64,000 nucleotides of DNA from assembly GCF_900497805.2 (NCBI RefSeq), contig NW_020954701.1, positions 326,305 to 390,304 of the forward strand. Direction: 5' to 3'. Positions 43,260 to 53,989 of this stretch are shown here, in pieces (positions within the stretch are counted from its first letter, which is position 1; each line of letters opens with the position of its first letter). The position numbers were made by a program, and so were the translations under genes. The notes under the pieces are model-generated. The model made no database searches, was not told where the DNA came from, and saw only the letters and a program-made list of their open reading frames with translations. Origin of the DNA: Vombatus ursinus. Lineage: Eukaryota; Chordata; Mammalia; Diprotodontia; Vombatidae.

Positions 43260-43980
43260 CAAAGAATTCACCATGCCTTTCTCAGTCATATTGGGTTCTT
43301 TATTCTTTCTCTCCCTCCCCCCATAACTACTTAGTTCCTAAGTCTTGTGAATTCTACGTAGATGACCTATCTTGTTTTCATCCCTTTCTCTCTATTCACA
43401 TGGCTACTTCCCTAGTTCAGATCCATATCACCTCTCACCTTGACTATTGTAATAATCTCATAATTGGTCTTCCCCAGCTCCCAAGTTCTCCCCTCTTCAA
43501 TCCAATCTCCAAAATAATACAAATTCCTTTACCATTTAAATCCTTCCACAATCAGGTTCAAGTCTTTCTAGACCGATTTCACAGTAACATCCCTCATATA
43601 CTCTACATTCCAAATTATGGCAGCCTATTTGTTGTTTCCTATACATGGCATGCCATCTCCTGCCTTCTTATCTTTGCAAGTTCTGTGCTCATCTCTGGAA
43701 TAATAGCCTTTCTCATTCCCATCTCCTGAAACCCTTAGCTTCCTTCCCAGTGCCTGGATAGGTGATATGAGCCCTTTCCTGAACCATTGAGTTGTTACTC
43801 ACCCCACCCCACCTTAGATTACTTTGTATTTACTTATCTGTGTATGGCTGTGTCTCCCTAGTAGAATGTAAGGTTCTTGAGAGCACAAACTTTCATTTCT
43901 GTCTTTTATGTTCCCAGTGTCCAGCCCAGTTTTTGAATGTAGCAGGGACTAAATCAAGACTTGCTGAATTTAATTTAATT
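43260..43980 (+). repeat. L2 LINE 3' part
   Basis: Frame 43256-43729 keeps L2 C-terminal wording (ITSHLDYCNNLIIGLPQL, IPLPFKSFHNQVQVF, FASSVLISGI). The 3' end follows: 'CCCTAGTAGAATGTAAGGTT', 'CTTGAGAGCACAAACTTTCA', 'ATGTTCCCAGTGTCCAGCCC'. Confidence 0.85.
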
Positions 43981-44074
43981 TGAAGGGGAAATTATAACCA
44001 GTGAAAACTCATTCTAATGGACAGGGACAAAGTGAACTTTAATTAATACAAAAACTATATTGTCTCTACATGTG

Positions 44075-44220
44075 TTTTGTATTCTCACTAGACTACAACC
44101 TTCATGAGGACAGGTGCTATGTCTTATCTACCCTTTATATCTCTTCCAATACTTATTAGCACAGTGCTCTTCTGTACACTTCAGATGCTTAATAATTATT
44201 ATTGTTTATTGAATGAAGAA
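44075..44220 (+). repeat. L2 3'-end fragment
   Basis: 'CACTAGACTACAACCTTCAT', 'GAGGACAGGTGCTATGTCTT', 'TTATTGAATGAAG'. Confidence 0.8.
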
Positions 44221-44249
44221 CAGTTTAACTTCATGTACACACTCATCTC

Positions 44250-44395
44250 AGACCCCATCTTCCTGTTTCTTTCCTTTTCTCTTTCTTCCATCTCTCTTCC
44301 TCTTTTCTATTGTCTCACTTTCCCCTTCTGCTTTTCTCTTTCACTTTCCTCCATTTCTCTCTTCCTTTCCTCTACCCTTTGTTTTTATGCCTCAA
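44250..44395. repeat. Polypyrimidine tract
   Basis: Long T/C-rich stretch (TTTCCTTTTCTCTTTCTTCC-type). The frames across it are compositional artefacts. Confidence 0.85.
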
Positions 44396-45170
44396 ATGAT
44401 AATATAGTTGATGTATTTTTATTGCTGTTATATTTCTTAAATAAATTGTTTTTTTTTAAAAAAAAGTTGAACATTTTTTCCTCTTTAAAAACTCTTGTCT
44501 TTACTTGACCATAACCCACAACTGACATTTGTGTGTATATATCACAATGGCTTTTGTTAAAAAAAAAAATTCCCTACCCTTTTCTCCAGAGATACATTAT
44601 CAAATGTTTTATAAACCCATTCTTTTTTTTTTAAGTAGCAACAGAAGCAGATAAACTGTCCCCATTACTTGTGTGGTACATCTTTTCAAAAGCTGAAATG
44701 AGTAAATGACCTAATTTCATCTCTTGCTATCTCTCTACCATATTCTTTGTTAGGAAATGTTGTTATTCAAATCATCAAGTGCAATTTTTTTTTTTTGCAA
44801 AGAGCAAAGAAGCCACCATTTTTTTAAAATCAGAAATCAGTTTTAAGCTGATTTTGCTGCTTTCCAAAGCTTGAAAGAATCATAGCTCTGAATAGTAGCT
44901 TTTTGAAAAGCGACTGCTTGCACCCTGAGCAACTTCTATTTGTATGCCTTGCTGTTTCCCTAGATCCTTTGCCGTAAAAGTTCAGGAACCAATACTTTTT
45001 GGGGGGCATTTCAGTGGTCAGCTTGGTTGGTTCATTTCCCCTGCCTTACACAGCTTTATTTGCATTTCCAAGTAATAAAATATACTGGCTTATCCATCTA
45101 AAGAAGGTACTTTCAAGGCAAGATAGCTGTGAATGAGTAGCCTGAATGAGCTAACTGAACCCAAATAAGA
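44396..45170. other. Unassigned AT-rich sequence
   Basis: Several short T-runs; no gene or named repeat. Confidence 0.5.
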
Positions 45171-45174
45171 TTGT

Positions 45175-45390
45175 ATCTTAGAGATTATCTTTCTAGACCA
45201 AACCTCTCATTTTGCAGATGAGAAATGGAGGCTCAGAGAGATAACTTTCTAAAATGACACAACTAGTTAGTGTCAGAGTTAGGACAATCAAATCTCCTGA
45301 CTCAGAATCCTTTATTCTCGTGCTACTTCTATGGGCACCCAGGGCAGCTAGCTGTCACAATGGTCAGAATGCCAGACCTGGAGTCTGAGT
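45175..45390 (-). repeat. MIR antisense followed by a truncated SINE head
   Basis: MIR phrases 'CATTTTGCAGATGAGAAATG' and 'GACACAACTAGTTAGTGTCA' run to about 45340. A sense MAR1-type head (GGGCAGCTAGCTGTCACAAT to GGAGTCTGAGTC) follows at 45343-45390 and is cut off after about 45 bases. Confidence 0.7.
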
Positions 45391-45589
45391 CATTGATCGT
45401 TTGTGAACAGGGGACTGATAGGAAGAAAGTAAAATTTTAGGAAGATCAGTATTTTTTCAGTGCAAGAAAATTACTGTCTGCCAAGAGACCATGCTCTAGA
45501 AGGACTTCATCCATTAAACTCTGGAACTGCTACCCTGGGGCTAAACTGCCCTAATTGGTGAGTGAGTAAATGTAAATTAATATAAAGCA

Positions 45590-45895
45590 GGATAAAATTT
45601 GAAATATTCTGTTTGGAATTTAAAGCCCTTCATAATCTGTCCCTCTCTCACCTTTGTTGTTCAGTCTTTTCAGTTGTGTCCAACTCTTTGTGACCCCATT
45701 TGGGGTTTTCTTGTCAAAGATACGGGAGAGGTTTCACAATTCCTTCTCCAAGTCATTTTACAGATGAGGAAACTAAGGCAAACAAGGTTAAGTGATTTGC
45801 CCAGGGTCACACAGCTAGTAAGTGTCTGAGGCCAGGTTTGAACTCAGGTCTTCCTGACTCAAGACCTAGAGTTCTATTCGCTGCACCAACTAACT
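45590..45895 (-). repeat. MAR1-type SINE, antisense, inserted in an L2 scrap
   Basis: A short sense L2 piece (45590-45650; 'AAAGCCCTTCATAATCTGTC') is followed by a full antisense SINE 45651-45895: 'TGTTGTTCAGTCTTTTCAGT', 'CCCATTTGGGGTTTTCTTGT', 'CCAGGGTCACACAGCTAGTA'. Confidence 0.88.
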
Positions 45896-45999
45896 TTTTT
45901 ACATCCTAGATCAGAACATGCAGAGAGATTTTCATTTCTGATCCTTGTTGTTTCCAGTAACAATTGTTTTTTAGAATATCATTTGAATACCACCCTTAA

Positions 46000-46490
46000 A
46001 TTTTAGGCTATTTGAAGATTAGGAAGAATATTTCTCTTCTCCAGCTTCCTGCACCATTGTCTTCCCCTCCCCTCTTCAAAGCAGAGGACCTTGCCTCCTA
46101 CTTTACTGAGAAAACAGAGGCTATTTGATGTCTCTCCTTTTTCTTTCCTTTTCTTCATCTCAAAATTCTTTTACATTATCATCTCCCTCTTTCTTCACCT
46201 TTACTACAGTCTCTGATGAAGAGTGGACCGTCTCTTGTTCAAGGCTAATCCCTCTCTACCTGTACCCTTGATTTACTCCCATCCTTTCTTATCTTCTCCA
46301 GCAGATTGTCTCCAAAATCATAACCCTTCTTTCTAATCTTCATTCTCTCCATATCTCCTGGTTCATTCCCTGCTGCCCACAAACACATTCAGGGCACCTC
46401 CATCCTTTAAAAAGCAAAACAAAACAGGACAAAACAAAAAAAAAAATCTCTCACTTGGTCCTTGTATCCCTCTAAATTATCATCTTAGAC
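46000..46490 (+). repeat. L2 LINE internal fragment
   Basis: 'CTCTGATGAAGAGTGGACCG', 'CAAGGCTAATCCCTCTCTAC', 'TCTTCTCCAGCAGATTGTCT', 'CTGCTGCCCACAAACACATT' belong to the L2 ORF upstream of the RT palm. Ends in an A-rich run near 46430. Confidence 0.8.
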
Positions 46491-46500
46491 TTCCAGAACA

Positions 46501-46692
46501 CAAGTTCTTAATTTCTTTGTGTCTATGGCAATCTTGGGAAGCCTATGAACCCCTTCTCAGAATAATCCTTTCAAATACATAAAATAAAATGACAGGATTA
46601 CAAATGAAACCAATTATACATATATAAATGTATATATACATATATTTTTTAAACAAACAACAAAGAAATGGACTCCAAATTAAGCACCCTTG
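46501..46692 (+). mobile_element. Short hAT transposon, second copy of the 35.1-kb family
   Basis: Ends CAAGTTCTTAATTTC and AAATTAAGCACCCTTG are imperfect inverted repeats. Interior 'GGGAAGCCTATGAACCCCTT' and 'CTCAGAATAATCCTTTCAAA' matches 35133-35328. A TA/CA microsatellite grew inside (46617-46645). No clear target duplication seen. Confidence 0.82.
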
Positions 46693-46959
46693 TTCAATCA
46701 CATTTATATATTATAGTATTCTATCACATTCATACTGTCCAAATTATTCTATGCAGTCAGAAGAATGGCCCATTGAGTTAATTTACCAGCATACATATGT
46801 AGGGCAAGCGCTGCTAATGGACAGTAAGCTAGGTCCAGAATTGAATTAGTGAGTGGGCTAGATTGCATTTGGAAAATCACACAGTGCTTTCAATAATCCC
46901 AAGTGGATCCTTTAAACGAAAAATTTTTTTTAATGTTTTAATGCCTGTATCCTCTTAGT

Positions 46960-47215
46960 GCAGACAGCTGGGTGACACAGTGGATAGAGAACTGGACCTG
47001 GAGTCAGCAAGACTCATTTTCCTGAATTCAAATCCAGCCTCAGATACTTACTAGCTGTGTGACCCTGGGCAAGTCTCTTAACCCTGTTTGCCTCAGTTTC
47101 CTCATCTGTAAAATGAGCTAGAGCAGGAAATGGCAAACCACTCCAGTATCTTTGCCAAAAAAACCCCAAATGAGGTCACAAAGAGTCAGACCCAACTGAA
47201 CACAACCAAACAACA
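46960..47215 (+). repeat. MAR1-type SINE
   Basis: 'AGACAGCTGGGTGACACAGT', 'TTCAAATCCAGCCTCAGATA', 'GGAAATGGCAAACCACTCCA', 'AGAGTCAGACCCAACTGAAC', CAACAATAAAA end. Confidence 0.93.
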
Positions 47216-47256
47216 ATAAAATTCTCTTGGTGAGTAAGAGAAGCAGTCGTGGTATA

Positions 47257-48975
47257 TAATGATGTCAAATTCAAACACAAACAGGATCCCAGCAGACCAC
47301 ATATTGACTTAGAAAACCACAAATTAACATTATCTATGTTCTACTGTATTTTTATTGAGTTAGTTAAATATTTCCCAATTACATTTTTTTAATGTTAATA
47401 CTGTTTATTTAGTTTGGAAAATATTGTAGCATTCTAAACACACCAAAAAAATCAACAAAATGTTCCGAGTATTAGGTACAGAATATGTTTTAACTTCCCT
47501 TGCTGCATTGTCCCTTTAGTTTTTAAAAATGTTTCCATTTTTAAAATGACAGCATTTAACAACCACAACCAAAAAACCATTTTTCATGCCAGCTGAAACC
47601 CTACCCCTTTGCCATATCTAAGAATGGCAGTAGACTACTATTTCACTATATACAAAATGACAACTAAGCTAGATGGACCATCATTGCATAAAGCTACTCC
47701 AGCAGTGAATGCTTTGGGTCATGGCACCTAATGAAAGATCCAAATAAATTTTCCCTTTCTAAGGTATCATAATTCCAAATATTTATGAGAAGAATTTGCC
47801 TAAAGCATGTAAACATACAGACTGTATGTGTGTGTGTGTGTATACTTACACGTGGGTATATGTTTATATGGGAGTGTGGAGATACGTATATACCCCCTCC
47901 CCTCCAGACACAGAGAGAGTGTAAGTTTACAACCTGGGATTTCTAACCAATAGTCATAATTATCACACACAAAAGCCTGTAACTTTTTTTAATGTTTCGT
48001 TATAGCAACAGCAAAGTGCACTGAGAGAGAACACTAAATTTCCTTTTCATTTTAAAAATGTTTGGAAACATGTACAACTTTAATATAGTTTCAAGGTGCT
48101 CATAACTCCTATATCCATGACACATAAACCAGGTAAAACGTCTAGAGCACCTGTTTCCAATTTGAAAAGTTAAATGCTACAAATGCTGTAGACACTGTAT
48201 CAATAAAGGTGCTTTAGTGTTTCCCCAATTCTGTGGTATTTAAGACAAATAATATAGTTTTATTCATCTTCCTCTTCCTCATCTTCTCCCTCCTCCTCTA
48301 CCTTTTTCTAAGAAGCTTTAGCTGTTCCCTTTGCACTATCGAACTTTCCTTTGGAACTATAATCAGCAACATCCTTTTCATACTTTTCCTTCAGTTTTGC
48401 TGCCTTATTGTTGTATGACTGCTTTTCACTATCATTCAGATGTTTCCACACCTCACCAAGTTTTTTTTGCTACATTCCCAATGAATATCCCAGGGTTTGT
48501 AGATTTTATCTTGGGGCGAAATTCTGAACAGATTAGAAAGAAGCCAGACGGGGGCGTTTGGGAGCATTAAGAATCTTTTTTCCCCTCTCTCCTTTAGCTG
48601 GTCCATAATCCTTCATCTCCCTGTTATAACACAATTTACCAGCCTTTGCCATTTCGTCAAACTTGGATTTTCCCTTCCCAGACATATTCTTCCATCTTTC
48701 TGAACACTTCTTTGAAAATTCTGCAAAATTGACAGGAATTTCAGGACTTTTTTTCTTACGTTTCTCAATGGCATGTTTGTACAAAGAAGGCAGAAGCAGG
48801 CATTTCGCCTTTTAGTTTCTTTAGGTCACCTTTAGCCATCTCTAGTGTGTAACTGTATTGTTCGTTAGTCTGTATAACAAAGGGCACAACGAGGCCCAAT
48901 TACATTTTAATCTGGTTCTGGCTTGGGGAGTTTTGCAATAGCTTGTGGCAGTAGGCTGAGAGTTCGACACCTCTG
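47257..48975 (-). mobile_element. hAT element of the 6.4-kb family, split by a processed pseudogene
   Basis: The left part 47257-47387 begins TAATGATGTCAAATTC and the right part 48909-48975 ends GTTCGACACCTCTG, the inverted ends of the family at 6407-6610. The interior joins exactly when the HMGB3 insert is removed: ...CCCAATTACATTTT|AATCTGGTTCTGGC. The element is therefore older than the pseudogene. Confidence 0.85.
47374..48908 (-). pseudogene. HMGB3P: HMGB3 processed pseudogene with exact 14-bp target duplication
   Basis: An intronless copy of HMGB3, a chromatin protein with two HMG boxes and an acidic tail. The start ATG is at 48839 and the stop at 48262-48260 (minus strand). Readable text: [20 protein letters not shown]; box A with [20 protein letters not shown] and MKDYGPAKG (83-residue open part 48784-48533); box B with [52 protein letters not shown]; tail [30 protein letters not shown] and KDVADY mark it as HMGB3 rather than HMGB1/2. 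The frame shifts after about residue 23, and there is a stop before the acidic tail. The 3' UTR runs to an AATAAA (minus) near 47403 and a short A-tail. CCCAATTACATTTT is perfect at 47374-47387 and 48895-48908, the mark of L1-driven insertion. Confidence 0.95.
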
Positions 48976-48976
48976 A

Positions 48977-49095
48977 TGCAGTGGATAGAGAACTGGCTTT
49001 TGAAAATCTCTTGGTAGGTGTAAATAGGCTGCCACACATTACCAAAAATGAGCAAAAACGATATCAAGGTCATGTCTGATCAGAGAAGGAGGGGA
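48977..49095 (+). repeat. Truncated MAR1-type SINE head
   Basis: 'TGCAGTGGATAGAGAACTGG' matches the SINE head, then homology is lost. Confidence 0.5.
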
Positions 49096-49099
49096 GCCA

Positions 49100-49190
49100 G
49101 GATGATCTCACTTTTGTCATAGCATCCCTAGCACTGAGCACAATGCCTGGCTTGTAGGAAGGGCTTAGAAAATACTTGTTAGTAGATTAA
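49100..49190 (+). repeat. L2 3'-end fragment
   Basis: 'CATAGCATCCCTAGCACTGA', 'GCACAATGCCTGGCTTGTAG', 'AAATACTTGTTAGTAGATTA'. Confidence 0.7.
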
Positions 49191-49525
49191 TTGATAAAGC
49201 AAGAGTGAGGGAGGACTGATGGACAACCTGTGTGCTGCACTGGGGTGCACAGGATGTTAAAAGACCTAGAAGTAGGCTTCTAGAACTTTGGGTATATTAT
49301 AAAAGACTTAAGTCAAGAATTCTGACTTATGTCAGAATAAGAAGACACGTGTTTTGCCGTCTCCACATCTTGGGTCATCAAATGGTCTCCCCCTTCTTCC
49401 ATCCCACCACCAAAACCTGGTACACTTCTGAGTCCTTTGACTCTAACAGGGTCCAAGCCTCCAAGCTACCTCTTAGCAGTCTCTTTACCACGTCAATGCT
49501 ATTTATGCCTCACCTTCTCTTTTAT
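49191..49525. other. Unassigned sequence, perhaps diverged L2
   Basis: The 103-residue plus frame 49232-49543 has no domain I recognise; the C/T-rich second half may be worn L2 upstream of the piece at 49530. Confidence 0.45.
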
Positions 49526-49529
49526 AGGT

Positions 49530-49612
49530 TTATAAACCATTAGAATGTAAGCTCCTTGAGGACAGGGACTGCCTTGCTTACTGCTATTTGTATACCCTGA
49601 TGATATTAATAT
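49530..49612 (+). repeat. L2 3'-end fragment
   Basis: 'CCATTAGAATGTAAGCTCCT', 'TGAGGACAGGGACTGCCTTG', 'GTATACCCTGA'. Confidence 0.8.
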
Positions 49613-49911
49613 CCCAGTGCACAAACCCTCTAATCACAGTTAGTGGGAGAGCAGCAGTCATGGCTGGCAGTAGGGTTGGTGTCATGTCTTTCTGTCCCTA
49701 GTTACTAGTATAGAATATGCGTTTTAAAAATGTTTATTCATTGCTGGTGATGAATCATGGCCTGGGTTGTTAAGTCTCCACCTAGTTTATAATGCAGTCA
49801 GTAAAGTATGAAGCAGAGTGTAATATAAGAATCTTTGGACTACCTGAAAACCATGATCAAAAAGACCCCCTCGGATACCATACGTCAAGAAGTGATAAAT
49901 AAAACTAGGAG

Positions 49912-50150
49912 GCAGCTAGATTGCTCAGTAGATAGAGCACGAGGCCTAAAGTCAGGAAGACCTGAGTTCAAATCCAGCCTCAGACACTTACTAGCTGCAT
50001 GACTCTGGGCAAGTCACTTAACCTCTGTCTGCCTTAATCCATTAGAGAAGGAAACTATTTCAGTATCTTTGCCAAGAAAACCCCATGGACAATATGGTCC
50101 ATGGGGCCCCAAAGAGTCAGAAGTAAATGAATAACAACAACAAAGTAAAC
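49912..50150 (+). repeat. MAR1-type SINE nested in L1 ORF1
   Basis: 'GGCAGCTAGATTGCTCAGTA', 'GAGTTCAAATCCAGCCTCAG', 'TTTGCCAAGAAAACCCCATG', CAACAACAACAAAG end. Confidence 0.92.
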
Positions 50151-50185
50151 ATCTGGATAGGACATTGGTCAATTTTTTTTATAAG

Positions 50186-50420
50186 ACAGCTAGGTGGTAC
50201 AGTGAATAGAATACTGGAACTGGAGTCAGGCTCATTTTCCTGAGTTCAAATCTAGCTTCAGACACTTATTAGCTGTGTGACCCTGTATACCTCAGTTTCC
50301 TCATCTGTAAAATAAGCTGGAAAAGAAAATGGCAAACCACTCCATATCTCTGCCAAGAAAACCCTAAACGGATTTATTAGGAGTCAGACATAACTGAAAA
50401 TGACTGAACAAGAACAGTGA
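50186..50420 (+). repeat. Second MAR1-type SINE nested beside the first
   Basis: 'GACAGCTAGGTGGTACAGTG', 'GAGTTCAAATCTAGCTTCAG', 'GGCAAACCACTCCATATCTC', 'GTCAGACATAACTGAAAATG'. Confidence 0.92.
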
Positions 50421-51115
50421 GTGAAAACTGAGGGACATCCTGAAATAAACTCCAAAACAAAAAAATATTGCAAGTACTCAGAACAAAAGAGTTCAACTAT
50501 CAAGGAGTTAAAGTCAAGATCACTCAAAACATGACAACTACCATGAAAAAGGAAAGGAGAATTTGGGGTATGATATTACAACACACAAATGATCAGTGCG
50601 CACAACCAAAAGTAATTTATCGAGGAAAAGACAATATAATCACAAAATTGGGAAAATGTACTTTTAATGAGAGATCTGCCAAGCCTGATGAAAAAAACAC
50701 AGCTGAATAGGATCTTTGAAATAAAAATACAGGAGTAAAGAGAAACCTAGAAAGGCAATTATAAGGCTGTACAATAATGATATATTTATATCTTAATGGG
50801 GGAAGAGAAAGAAATGTTGCTGCTTCAGAACCTTAATGTCTTCAAGGGTTGTAGAGGGAGTTAAATAAGGCAAAAGAGACCTGGGGGTGTTTTTTTTTTT
50901 TCCTATTTTGATGATATTAAAAGATTAAAGGAAAGAGAGAGGAAAAAAATTCAGTAAAAGAGGAGGAAGAGGGTGGAACTTTCTATTTCCCATAATCAGG
51001 GTGCATGAAAAAAATATAAACATTGAAACAGGGTGAAGGAAGTGGATGTCACATGAACCTCACTTTCATCTGAACCGGATTGAATGCACACACGAACACA
51101 CACATAACAAAATGT

Positions 51116-51190
51116 TTTTTCAGCTCACGGGCCATACAAAAACAGGTGGCAGGCTGGATTTGGCCTGTGGGACATAGTTTGCTGCCCTCT
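51116..51190 (+). mobile_element. hAT end, first direct copy
   Basis: 'CTCACGGGCCATACAAAAAC', 'AGGTGGCAGGCTGGATTTGG', 'CATAGTTTGCTGCCCTCTG' is one terminus of a Charlie-like hAT family. It stands alone, without the opposite end. Confidence 0.65.
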
Positions 51191-51406
51191 GGTATGGAGG
51201 GAGAAGAGACCAGGGCCCAGGAGAGAGCCCTAGGAGACCGTCACAGTTAACAGGCATGACCTGGATGAAGATCCAATAAAGGAGACTGAGAAGGAGCAAT
51301 AAGTTGGGTAAGAAGTGACCTGGAAAGGAATGATGTCATGAAAACCTAGAGAGAAGAGAGTATCAATGAAAAGAAAGGTGAACGGTAGTGTCAAAGGCTG
51401 CAGAGA
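51191..51406 (-). repeat. L2 5' segment, inverted
   Basis: Antisense L2: 'GAGACCAGGGCCCAGGAGAG', 'GACCTGGATGAAGATCCAAT', 'AGAGTATCAATGAAAAGAAA', 'GTGTCAAAGGCTGCAGAGAG'. The minus strand translates as DTLFSLGFHDIIPFQVTSYP and SFSVSFIGSSSRSCLLTVTV, ending at the block just before LGDLIS, with which the sense L2 at 51487 starts. Confidence 0.85.
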
Positions 51407-51412
51407 GACTTC

Positions 51413-51486
51413 ACTCATGTAGCACATGGTACAAAAACAGGCAGCTGACCAGATGTGACCAAGGGCCAGTTTGCCAACCCTTGGTG
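51413..51486 (+). mobile_element. hAT end, second direct copy
   Basis: 'GCACATGGTACAAAAACAGG', 'CAGCTGACCAGATGTGACCA', 'CAGTTTGCCAACCCTTGGTG' repeats the 51116-51190 sequence in the same orientation, diverged. Confidence 0.65.
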
Positions 51487-52425
51487 TGTACTTGGTGATC
51501 TCATCAGCTCCCAAGGATTCAATGACCATCTCTATGCTGATGATTCTCAAATCTACTTATCTAGTCCTAACCTCCTGGTTGACTTTCAGTATCACATTTC
51601 TAATTGCCTACTAGACATCCCCAACTGGATGTCCTATAGACAACTCAAAATCATGATATCCAAAACTGAACTCATTATCTTTTCCCCAAAACCATTCTTT
51701 CCACCTCACTTCCTTCTTACTGTGAAAGATACCACAATTCTCCAAGTCACCTAGGCTTGCAACCTAGATATCATCCTTGATCCTTCACATTCTGTCACCT
51801 CTCAGCCCATATCCAACCTGTTGTCAAGGACTGTCGATTTTATCTTTGTAACATCTCTCAAATATGGCCCCTTCTCTCCTCTGACACTTCAGAGTGCTAG
51901 TGCAGGCCCTTATCACCTCATGCCTAGACTATTTTAATAGTTTGCTGGAGAACCTATCTCCTTCAAATTTCTACTCACTCTAATTCATCCTCCATTCAGC
52001 CACCAAAATGATTTTCCTGAAGCACAGGTCTGACCATGTTACCCTCCTACTCAATAAATTCCAGTGGCCCCCCATCATTTTCAGGATCAAATACAAAATC
52101 CTCCATTTGTAATTCAAAGTCCTTTATAACAGGGCCTCCTACCTTTCCAGTCTTTTTAAACCTTACTCCCCACCAAGTAGTCTTCAATCCAGTGACACTG
52201 GCCCTCTTAGCCCCTTTCTAATTCTGGTGCCCTCCTTCTGTTAATTATTTCTATTTTATCCTGTATATAGCTTGTTTGTACATATTTGTTCGCTTATTTT
52301 TCCCCCCCATTACATTGTGAGCTCCTTGAGGGCAGAGGCTGACTTTTGCCTCTGTTTCCCCAACACTTAGCACAGTGCCTGGCACATAGTAGATACTTAA
52401 TCAATGTTTACTGACTGATGGAACT
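51487..52425 (+). repeat. L2 LINE 3' part with RT remnant
   Basis: Frame 51455-51754 reads LGDLISSQGFNDHLYADDSQ, IYLSSPNLLVDFQYHISNCL and LDIPNWMSYRQLKIMISKTE. The catalytic YADD box is kept. The C-terminal region follows ('CTGACCATGTTACCCTCCTA', 'CAAATACAAAATCCTCCATT') and the L2 3' end ('GTGAGCTCCTTGAGGGCAGA', 'GCCTGGCACATAGTAGATAC', 'TTTACTGACTGATGG'). Confidence 0.93.
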
Positions 52426-53460
52426 GAATAAGTGATTTGTATATATCTTGTTGAGAGGTCCTTTTAGGCAGGGATTGTGTTGCTTTTCATCAACGCATCC
52501 CCTAGAACATTAGGAAAAATACATACAACATAGAAAGCCTAGAACATTGCCTTGCAGAGGCAATGTTTTACTTATAGCCACTTAATAAATGTTTGTCATA
52601 ATGGATCATATTAGGTTCTTGGTTGTTTTCATTGCTGCTCCATGTTCAAAGATTTTTTTCACTGCCAAAGATGTTTTTTCCTGATATTCGGTTTGGTGTC
52701 ATTCTGTATTTTAAGGAAGTCTGGTCTCTGGACAACTTAAGTTTTACGGGATTTAAGGCTTCGGTACTAGCAGTGATTGCTAATTATGTGCCCATGCTAG
52801 TCTCTGGGATCAATGTGTAACCAACAGTGTTTTCTCCATCACGTTCTCCAAAATAGCTATCACTTAATAGAACAGGTTGATTTGCCTGTTGTTGTCCATA
52901 TTTATTAAATAAAACTATGCTTCAATGCTTGCTAGCTTCCTGCCTTCCTTCCTGCTTCCCTTCCTTCCTTTTATCCTTTCATACGTAAGTTCAATTTGAT
53001 TGAACTTTCATCAGCCCCAACCCACTCCAGTTAATATGGAAACATTAAGCTGCCTCCTCTTTAGCAACATTGTTCTTCCTGAGTGGTCTCCTGAATGCTT
53101 TCTTCTCCATGGTCTGGAAGTATACCCTGGCCAGACGTGGAGATAGTGTCAGTAAACTTCAAGTAAGTCTCCAGGGTGCAATATTTCATCTGCACCAGCA
53201 GGAACTTTCATAGATTAAGAACACATAGATTGGAACCTTGAAATACAACTTCTGAAAGGTTGTTGTCCTTTATATACACCTTTAGTTTGGCCTGGTTTGA
53301 TAGATGACGGGATACCATGTTATTCTCCTAAAGATGTGATTTTATTACTTAATATTCTTTGCTATAATTTAGAGAATCTGGATTGGATAACCCTAATAAG
53401 GATTAGATTTTTGTCTATGAATTGGCCTAATATAGTAGCCTGCAGGTAAATAAAATTTAC
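52426..53460. other. Mostly unassigned, with a CCTT microsatellite
   Basis: A CTTCCTTCCTTCC-type microsatellite lies at about 52935-52975. A faint L2-end-like phrase ('CACTTAATAAATGTTTGTCA') is near 52585. The rest is unassigned. Confidence 0.55.
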
Positions 53461-53464
53461 CTTC

Positions 53465-53735
53465 TACCTAGCTAATAATAATAGCTAATGCTTATATAGA
53501 GGTTACTATGTGTTAGGCATTGTGCTAAGTATTTTACAAATATTATTTTATTTGATCTTCACAACAATCCTTTGAAGTAGACGCTATTATTACCCCCATT
53601 TTACAAATAAAGAAACTGAGGCAAACAGGTTAAATGACTCCCCAAGGGTCACACAACTAGTAAATGTTTTAGGCTGGATTTGAACTCAGATCTTCCTGAC
53701 TCCAGGATATCCACTATTCCCATTAGCTACCTTTT
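53465..53735 (-). repeat. MIR-type SINE, antisense
   Basis: 'TAATAATAATAGCTAATGCT', 'ATTGTGCTAAGTATTTTACA', 'TTTACAAATAAAGAAACTGA', 'TTTGAACTCAGATCTTCCTG'. Confidence 0.88.
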
Positions 53736-53989
53736 ATTCTGAAAGTAAGATTTTGTAAGGCAGAGAAAACAAGTGAAATATATTATGAATGTTTTGATCA
53801 ATGTTGTTTTGGTAATGAAAGTGCTCAGAGTCAATGAGAATAGTAGAGGAAAATAATATTTGACTATGTTGACATTTTAATGCCTCTTTAAAAACCTTTT
53901 AGTGATATGCAATTTTATACTAAATCATGGTATTCTTTTTAAAATAAAAATAATTTTTACTAATTTAGTATTTAAATTTAATAATTTAA

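Larger units (their letters stand above)
49820..51105 (+). repeat. L1-clade copy: ORF1 part and purine-rich 3' spacer, with two nested SINEs
   Basis: ORF1 text starts 'AAGAATCTTTGGACTACCTG' (the NLRIFGLPE block), is cut by SINEs at 49912-50150 and 50186-50420, and resumes at about 50425. Frame 50468-50710 reads EFNYQGVKVKITQNMTTTMK, ERRIWGMILQHTNDQCAQPK and VIYRGKDNI, the ORF1 C-terminal domain. After ORF1 comes a purine-rich non-coding stretch (about 50730-51060) like the spacer in the 1.9-5.1 kb copy, with no ORF2. This again suggests a HAL1-type element. Confidence 0.78.

Noticed and set aside
43256-43729. 157-residue frame as a host gene
   Set aside because: L2 C-terminal wording and an L2 3' end follow; no start context or splice structure.
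44104-44508. 134-residue hydrophobic frame, possible membrane protein
   Set aside because: Generated by a polypyrimidine tract next to an L2 end; low complexity, no membrane-protein pattern.
48533-48784. Functional short HMG-box protein
   Set aside because: It is the open part of a processed HMGB3 pseudogene with a frameshift upstream, a stop downstream and a target duplication around the whole copy.
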